Assembly (NCBI GenBank): GCA_019155205.2
Contig: JAHNZQ020000092.1
Span: forward strand, 307,417-341,915
Length of the DNA stretch: 34,499 nt
DNA from: Gracilaria vermiculophylla
Lineage: Eukaryota; Rhodophyta; Florideophyceae; Gracilariales; Gracilariaceae
Direction: 5' to 3'
Positions 30,459 through 34,499 of this stretch are shown piece after piece. The notes under the pieces are model-generated. The model saw only the letters and a program-made list of their open reading frames with translations. It was not told the DNA's origin and made no database searches. The position numbers and the translations under genes were made by a program. Numbering within the stretch: position 1 is the first letter of the stretch; each line of letters begins with the position of its first letter.

Positions 30459-30803
30459 CAACTGCACTAGATGCCGTGTGTATCTGATAGAGCGCTGTAT
30501 CGGTTTCCGACTGGACTGCATCCACCTCGATATCATTGATGATACATGTTCCGTCATCGCTTTCTCCCGTCTTCAAATGCGGTTCTCGACATGATATGCA
30601 CCCGATTCTCGAATGATTCCCCTGTCTTGGGTTCTGTTCGATGTGGTTCTCTGCACGCAACTCGTATTAACGGGTTACAGTCAAACTTGTAGTTAACGAT
30701 AACTTTTTTCAACGGCTAAGCAAGCATCATGACCCATCAGCTCGTGATTGCCCGCCTGCCACACTCGGTCGTCAGTGAGATCTGCTAGGGGAACCAACGA
30801 TGA
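30459..30803. other. Convergent intergenic spacer
   Basis: A 345-bp spacer between the 3' ends of the zinc-ribbon gene and the ECO1-like gene. No gene or structured element was recognised. Confidence 0.5.
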
Positions 30804-31700
30804 TCATTCATCAACTGGGCGACCATCTTCAGACAGCTGATACACTAAGATACGATTGTGCTCGCGCATGAAATAGTTTCTTGCAAACAAAGCTCCCAGA
30901 GTTGTCGGTGGTGTGAAGGCCACATGTTGCCGCTCCAAAGCGCCCGCATACAACAAATGCGTCCTACAAAGGTCAGCCAGTGCTGAAGCGATTCGTTTGT
31001 TTCGGAAGTCTTGATGAACCCAAATCTTCCTGATACCGCACATGGTTCTACGACACACGTGGTCGTGGCCCGAATTGGTGATCTCTGTAACGCCATCATC
31101 ACACACGGTGGCACAACGCGCCACAAGCACTCTTTCTGCGTGCACGAAGCCGCGCACCGAGCCACGAACCACGTACACGAGGATCATCCAAATGTATTGG
31201 TCAGCGTGTCGCAAAGACAACTTAAGTCTGCTATGAACTGGTGCATCTCGCTGTGAAACTGCATCACTCACCAATTGCGAGCAAACAAATGCGTCTAATT
31301 GGCGAAGACGTCTGCAGACGTTAGCATCCGCACAGTCGTCGTTTTTGATGACTGCAAATACCCCCTCATCGACAGAAGACTGCGGAAGCAGAGCGGCATT
31401 GCGTAGAGGCCATGAAAAGGTGTCAGCGGTCCTCGAGTGCCGTGCGCGGTGCAAGGCGTCGTCAGCCGTTCCCGGGGCGTATAACAGGTTGCATCGGCGA
31501 CACAGAGTGTGTGACAGCGTGGACTGTCCGGCGTCGATGTAAAGCTGCTGGAGGCGACGGCGTTTGCGCGGCTTTTGTGTGGACGGATGTCGAGGTGTTT
31601 CGCGCGACGGTTCGATGGGTGGGGCGGCGTTATCGGAGGAGGATGGCGCGCGCCGAGGGCCCTGGGCGCGAAGTCGCTTCCTGCTGTACACGATGGGCAT
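30804..31700 (-). CDS. ECO1: Eco1/ESCO-type cohesin acetyltransferase
   Basis: Eco1 (Ctf7, ESCO) acetylates the Smc3 subunit of cohesin in S phase and so locks sister-chromatid cohesion. The first in-frame ATG is 31698-31700 (MPIVYSRKRL); the frame is open for 35 more codons upstream without one. The product is 298 residues. The zinc finger lies near residue 70: CRRCNLLYAPGTADDALHRARH, the C2H2 form with a tyrosine and aspartate typical of the family. The acetyltransferase core lies in the last 75 residues: CGIRKIWVHQDFRNKRIASA carries the acetyl-CoA loop, then VAFTPPTTLGALFARNYF and ILVYQL, the closing blocks of this family. The glycine of the RxxG acetyl-CoA loop reads RNKRIA, a small departure. 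It is close to the length of yeast Eco1 (281). The N-terminus is basic and proline-rich. Confidence 0.88.
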   Translation of the reverse strand: MPIVYSRKRLRAQGPRRAPSSSDNAAPPIEPSRETPRHPSTQKPRKRRRLQQLYIDAGQSTLSHTLCRRCNLLYAPGTADDALHRARHSRTADTFSWPLRNAALLPQSSVDEGVFAVIKNDDCADANVCRRLRQLDAFVCSQLVSDAVSQRDAPVHSRLKLSLRHADQYIWMILVYVVRGSVRGFVHAERVLVARCATVCDDGVTEITNSGHDHVCRRTMCGIRKIWVHQDFRNKRIASALADLCRTHLLYAGALERQHVAFTPPTTLGALFARNYFMREHNRILVYQLSEDGRPVDE

Positions 31701-32864
31701 GACCGGCGTGTCGGGCGGACGCGGGGCCCTGGCGGAGGAGTCGGCGGGGCGGCGGCGAGCGGGGGCCGCGCTTGTGCAGCGCTTGGATGGTGACGTTGCA
31801 AGCACGGTGGCGCGCCGTTTGGCGGGAAGCGAGCATTTTGCATTTTGAAGCGCCTACGTTTTGGCGCGCTTTTCTCACGGCACTGGTGCTCCTGCATGCA
31901 CTGCCCGTCAGGCGTTAAGCGTGCCAGCCCTCACCGTCGCGCGACAGCACACGGACTCGATGCTTGGCGTGCCGTATGGCACTCACCTGCGCTCGCCGCC
32001 GGGCGCTGTGGCATGCCGTTGCTGGGACTCCTTCCTACCCATGGATGGAACTCGAACGCTCCGCGCACTCCTCGTCCCAGCAGGCCCCCGTCTTCCTGTG
32101 CTGGCACGCCGGAGTGCGCCTGTGCCTGTCTGACTATAATGTTGCGCCCAGCAACTGTCCTTCCTGGAAATGCTCCCCGAGTGGTGCCGGCCAGCCATGC
32201 TAGTTGTGGCCAACAATGCTCTACTGCTCTGCAATGACGAACGCTTCGGATGGCGGTGACTTGCAAACTAATTGCACACGCGTCCCACTAGTTTAAGCCA
32301 CCCCCATGGAGTACATCCCCGGACGCAAGGCATTTCACCGCGATCTTTTCTCCCCACTCTACGTAGTCGCCGCTGAGCATCGCGGCTAAAATTAACACAC
32401 AAGCAATTTAATCAATGCAGCCTAATGGCGCGCCCACGCTGCACCGGGTTTTTGGTCACCGCCTTTTTCGTGCCTTCACCCAGGTAGATACTGGGCACAA
32501 TGCGATATGCTTCGTTGTCGAGGGCAGCTCGTCGCGGTTCTTGTCACGTTCGTGCATTTGCACATTCCCCGGCTTCCACACGCGCTCCTCTCAGAGCCCA
32601 CTGTCCTCGAAACTCGCTGTGTCGTCGGCACGTGTAAAGAATCCCTGCCTTGTAATTCCTACGTATCATTCTTCGTTCATCTGCCCAAACACCTGTCCAC
32701 TGTCCAAGCGGATATCACATGTGCCAACCCCCTCCCCCCCAAATGGAAAGAGCTTGTCCCCATCATTCCAGCCCCGTGCTGATTTCTCTTATCCCTTATT
32801 TCAAGCGACCCCTCTTCGTCAGCAAAAACTGTAGTGGCTCAGAACAGCAAAACTTCCTGCAACC
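31701..32864. promoter_or_regulatory. GC-rich divergent region between ECO1 and the lactonase gene
   Basis: A 1.16-kb spacer between two head-to-head genes, GC-rich from 31701 to about 32150. Several overlapping open frames on both strands (for example 31861-32133, 32415-32834) have no recognisable motif and are what GC-rich DNA gives by chance. Both promoters should lie here. Confidence 0.4.
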
Positions 32865-34043
32865 ATGACCCTCAGCGCCCCGCTTGCTCTCATGTGTTAC
32901 TTCTACGCCCATTTGGCTGGATGCAACCAAACGTGCCCCGGCAAGTTTTCGCTCGCGGTAGGAAGCTACACCAACCATGCGTGGTACACCGAGTCAAAGG
33001 GCGAAGGCGTTTACCTCGTCGACTACGACAACAACTCTATTGCCGTCTCGCAAGTGCTCAACACCTCCGTGACGGGTGACAACCCCACCTACATTGCAAC
33101 ATGGAAGCCATACATGTTCATCGGCAACTCAAATTACGAACGGGGCTCTGTGACGCGCGTCTTTATGTCTGATGACCGGAGCACCGTCTTCACCAGGAGC
33201 GCCAATGCCTCCGGTCTGTTCACCGACCACGTTTCCGTCATTTCCTCCACAGTGGCGATGGGGGCCAACTTTCTGAGCTCCTTCGACTCGTACATCAGTG
33301 AACACGGCGTGCTCAAGCTCAGCGACTCCTTCAAGGTGCCGCTGGGACTCGCTTCGGAAAGTGTGCAAAATCGCACGCTTGGGCCCATGTTTGGTCAGCC
33401 TCATCCTCACATGGTTTTGCCATACAAGGACGGTGTTATCGTGCCTGACGCAGGCTCGGACATTGTGTGGCACTTCAGGGTAAACGCCACCGACGGGAAG
33501 CTCACCATGCTGAAACGAATCAAAATGAGCCTGCAAGATGCTCCTCGTCACGCCGCGAAGCACCCCACGACTGACACAGTATACGTCGTCGGTGAAGTGT
33601 CTACCACGATATCAGTGTTGAAGCCAGAAGGGTGCGGACGGGGGCTTTCGGTTTGCAGTAGAGTTGATGTTCTCAAAGAGAAACTAAAGGATGTTTCACT
33701 TGCCGCCATTAGAGTAACTGAAGATGGACGATTCCTTTACGTGTCCGTAAGATATCCTGGAACGGAGAACGGCTTTATCGCTGGGTACAGGCTCAACGCT
33801 AGAACGGGAGATATCCAAGCGCAGATTGGAATGTGGAATGCTTTTGGCGTTCATCCTAGAGACTTTTACGTGATTGAACGGGCACAGTTCGAGGGTCGCT
33901 GTGTAAGCTTTGTTGCTGTGGTTCATAGGGATTCAGATAACCTTGTTCTCTTTGAACGTGATCGAGGCTCTGGAATGCTTATGGAACGCCCTGCACTGGA
34001 ACTGAACGTCTCATCTCCGACGTCAGTGATTCCGATTTGGTGA
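32865..34043 (+). CDS. Secreted lactonase-type seven-bladed beta-propeller protein
   Basis: 392 residues from ATG 32865, no intron, ending in TGA. The start MTLSAPLALMCYFYAHLAGC is a likely signal peptide. The rest belongs to the lactonase family that includes bacterial 6-phosphogluconolactonase (YbhE/Pgl) and fungal carboxy-muconate cyclases: FSLAVGSYT opens blade 1, GPMFGQPHPHMVLPYKDGVI and then VPDAGSDIVWHFRV give the family's central signature (HxHxVxxxPxGxxxxVPDxGxDxV), and PRHAAKHPTTDTVYVVGE and AAIRVTEDGRFLYVSVR are further blades. Several NxS/T sites fit an extracellular or vesicular protein. The true substrate cannot be read from sequence: a lactone or a muconate-like ring are the family options. 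Secretion argues against a role in the cytosolic pentose phosphate pathway. Confidence 0.85.
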   Translation: MTLSAPLALMCYFYAHLAGCNQTCPGKFSLAVGSYTNHAWYTESKGEGVYLVDYDNNSIAVSQVLNTSVTGDNPTYIATWKPYMFIGNSNYERGSVTRVFMSDDRSTVFTRSANASGLFTDHVSVISSTVAMGANFLSSFDSYISEHGVLKLSDSFKVPLGLASESVQNRTLGPMFGQPHPHMVLPYKDGVIVPDAGSDIVWHFRVNATDGKLTMLKRIKMSLQDAPRHAAKHPTTDTVYVVGEVSTTISVLKPEGCGRGLSVCSRVDVLKEKLKDVSLAAIRVTEDGRFLYVSVRYPGTENGFIAGYRLNARTGDIQAQIGMWNAFGVHPRDFYVIERAQFEGRCVSFVAVVHRDSDNLVLFERDRGSGMLMERPALELNVSSPTSVIPIW

Positions 34044-34499
34044 TGAAAATCATCATTCATGATGGTTTTATTTACCCTACGCGGACATTTTGATATCTAA
34101 TTGAATAGACTTCTGTTTGAACAAAGAAGCACATTCAAGAAGCTTTTGTTGAATGATGTAAATACCTCGTAATTTTCTGCCTTATAATTCACATCACTCA
34201 TTTTATATCACAGCGTACAAAGTAGAATATAGGCAGACTTCGGTGAGCACTAAGGTGTATAATAATAAGCTATTAATGGGAAAGCATCGCAAATAAAGTC
34301 TGTTTCAAAAGTATAGGACACCTGGCATTTTGATGCAAATCATCGTTTTTAGTACTGTAGTGCTACCAAAACTAGTTTTCAAAAAACTTCAAGTTAAAAA
34401 ACCGTTTCAAAATCATAGGACATTTCCCTTTCAACCTTCATTTTGCCTTCTTCAGTAGATGATTTTCGCTTTTGTGTACCAAATACTACTAATTCAACG
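34044..34499. other. AT-rich 3' flank
   Basis: AT-rich sequence after the lactonase gene with no gene. It contains the direct repeat described at 34302-34424. Confidence 0.5.
34302..34424 (+). repeat. Direct repeat resembling Tc1/mariner end sequences
   Basis: GTTTCAAAAGTATAGGACAC (34302-34321) recurs as GTTTCAAAATCATAGGACAT (34404-34423), 102 bp apart. The AAAAGTATxGGACACC phrase is typical of Tc1/mariner terminal repeats, and a paired direct repeat fits the IR/DR layout with two transposase sites per end. Only one end is in the window. Confidence 0.4.

Noticed and set aside
31295..31897. 200-codon minus-strand frame overlapping the ECO1 gene
   Set aside because: Proline/arginine-rich wording typical of shifted GC-rich coding DNA; the ECO1 frame has the zinc finger and acetyltransferase blocks.
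32415..32834. 139-codon frame before the lactonase gene
   Set aside because: No motif, low-complexity serine/proline wording, and directly upstream of a clear gene start; probably promoter or 5' leader.
1..34499. CRISPR arrays, bacterial operons, ribosomal or tRNA genes
   Set aside because: No regularly spaced repeats, no bacterial gene order and no intact RNA gene were seen; the content is eukaryotic.

Overview
The window looks like nuclear DNA of a compact eukaryotic genome. The genes have no visible introns, intergenic gaps are short, and the gene products (Brr2, an FBP21/WBP4-like U1-type zinc finger, twin-CX9C Cox23, Eco1/ESCO acetyltransferase) are purely eukaryotic. A gene-dense block beside a retrotransposon graveyard, plus a repeat zinc-ribbon protein, fits a red alga of the Chondrus type. 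That assignment is inference from style, not proof.

Left two thirds (1-23067): transposon debris with no intact host gene that I can recognise. From left to right: a decayed Ty3/gypsy integrase (1-590, +); an unrecognised decayed coding stretch (745-1482, -); a 309-bp miniature LTR element (3410-3718, +); a mariner/Tc1 transposase relic (about 4991-5690, +); a second 309-bp miniature element in opposite orientation with a perfect 5-bp target duplication (6119-6427, -); a heavily decayed gypsy integrase plus chromodomain (about 7400-8720, +); a complete but dead chromovirus with two 252/253-bp LTRs (8880-14032, -); 3.3 kb of unrecognised sequence; a truncated third miniature element (17369-17616, -); a Ty1/copia RNase H tail (18125-18330, -); a broken proline-rich open frame (19017-20560, +); and a gypsy RNase H-integrase-chromodomain relic (20660-22686, -). 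A 100-N assembly gap follows (23068-23167).

Right third (23168-34043): seven host genes, tightly packed and mostly in divergent or convergent pairs. They are BRR2 (-, cut by the gap), a WBP4/FBP21-like gene (+), an IMP2-like mitochondrial protease homologue (-) that lacks both catalytic residues, COX23/CHCHD7 (-), a triple zinc-ribbon protein (+), ECO1/ESCO (-) and a secreted lactonase-type beta-propeller (+). BRR2 and its known spliceosomal partner FBP21 are head to head. Two mitochondrial intermembrane-space genes lie next to each other.

The most unusual item is the miniature LTR family. Its 79-bp LTRs flank a 149-151-bp core, with a primer-binding site that matches the anticodon arm of initiator tRNA-Met (the half-tRNA priming used by Drosophila copia), a purine tract and an internal tRNA T-arm-like hairpin.
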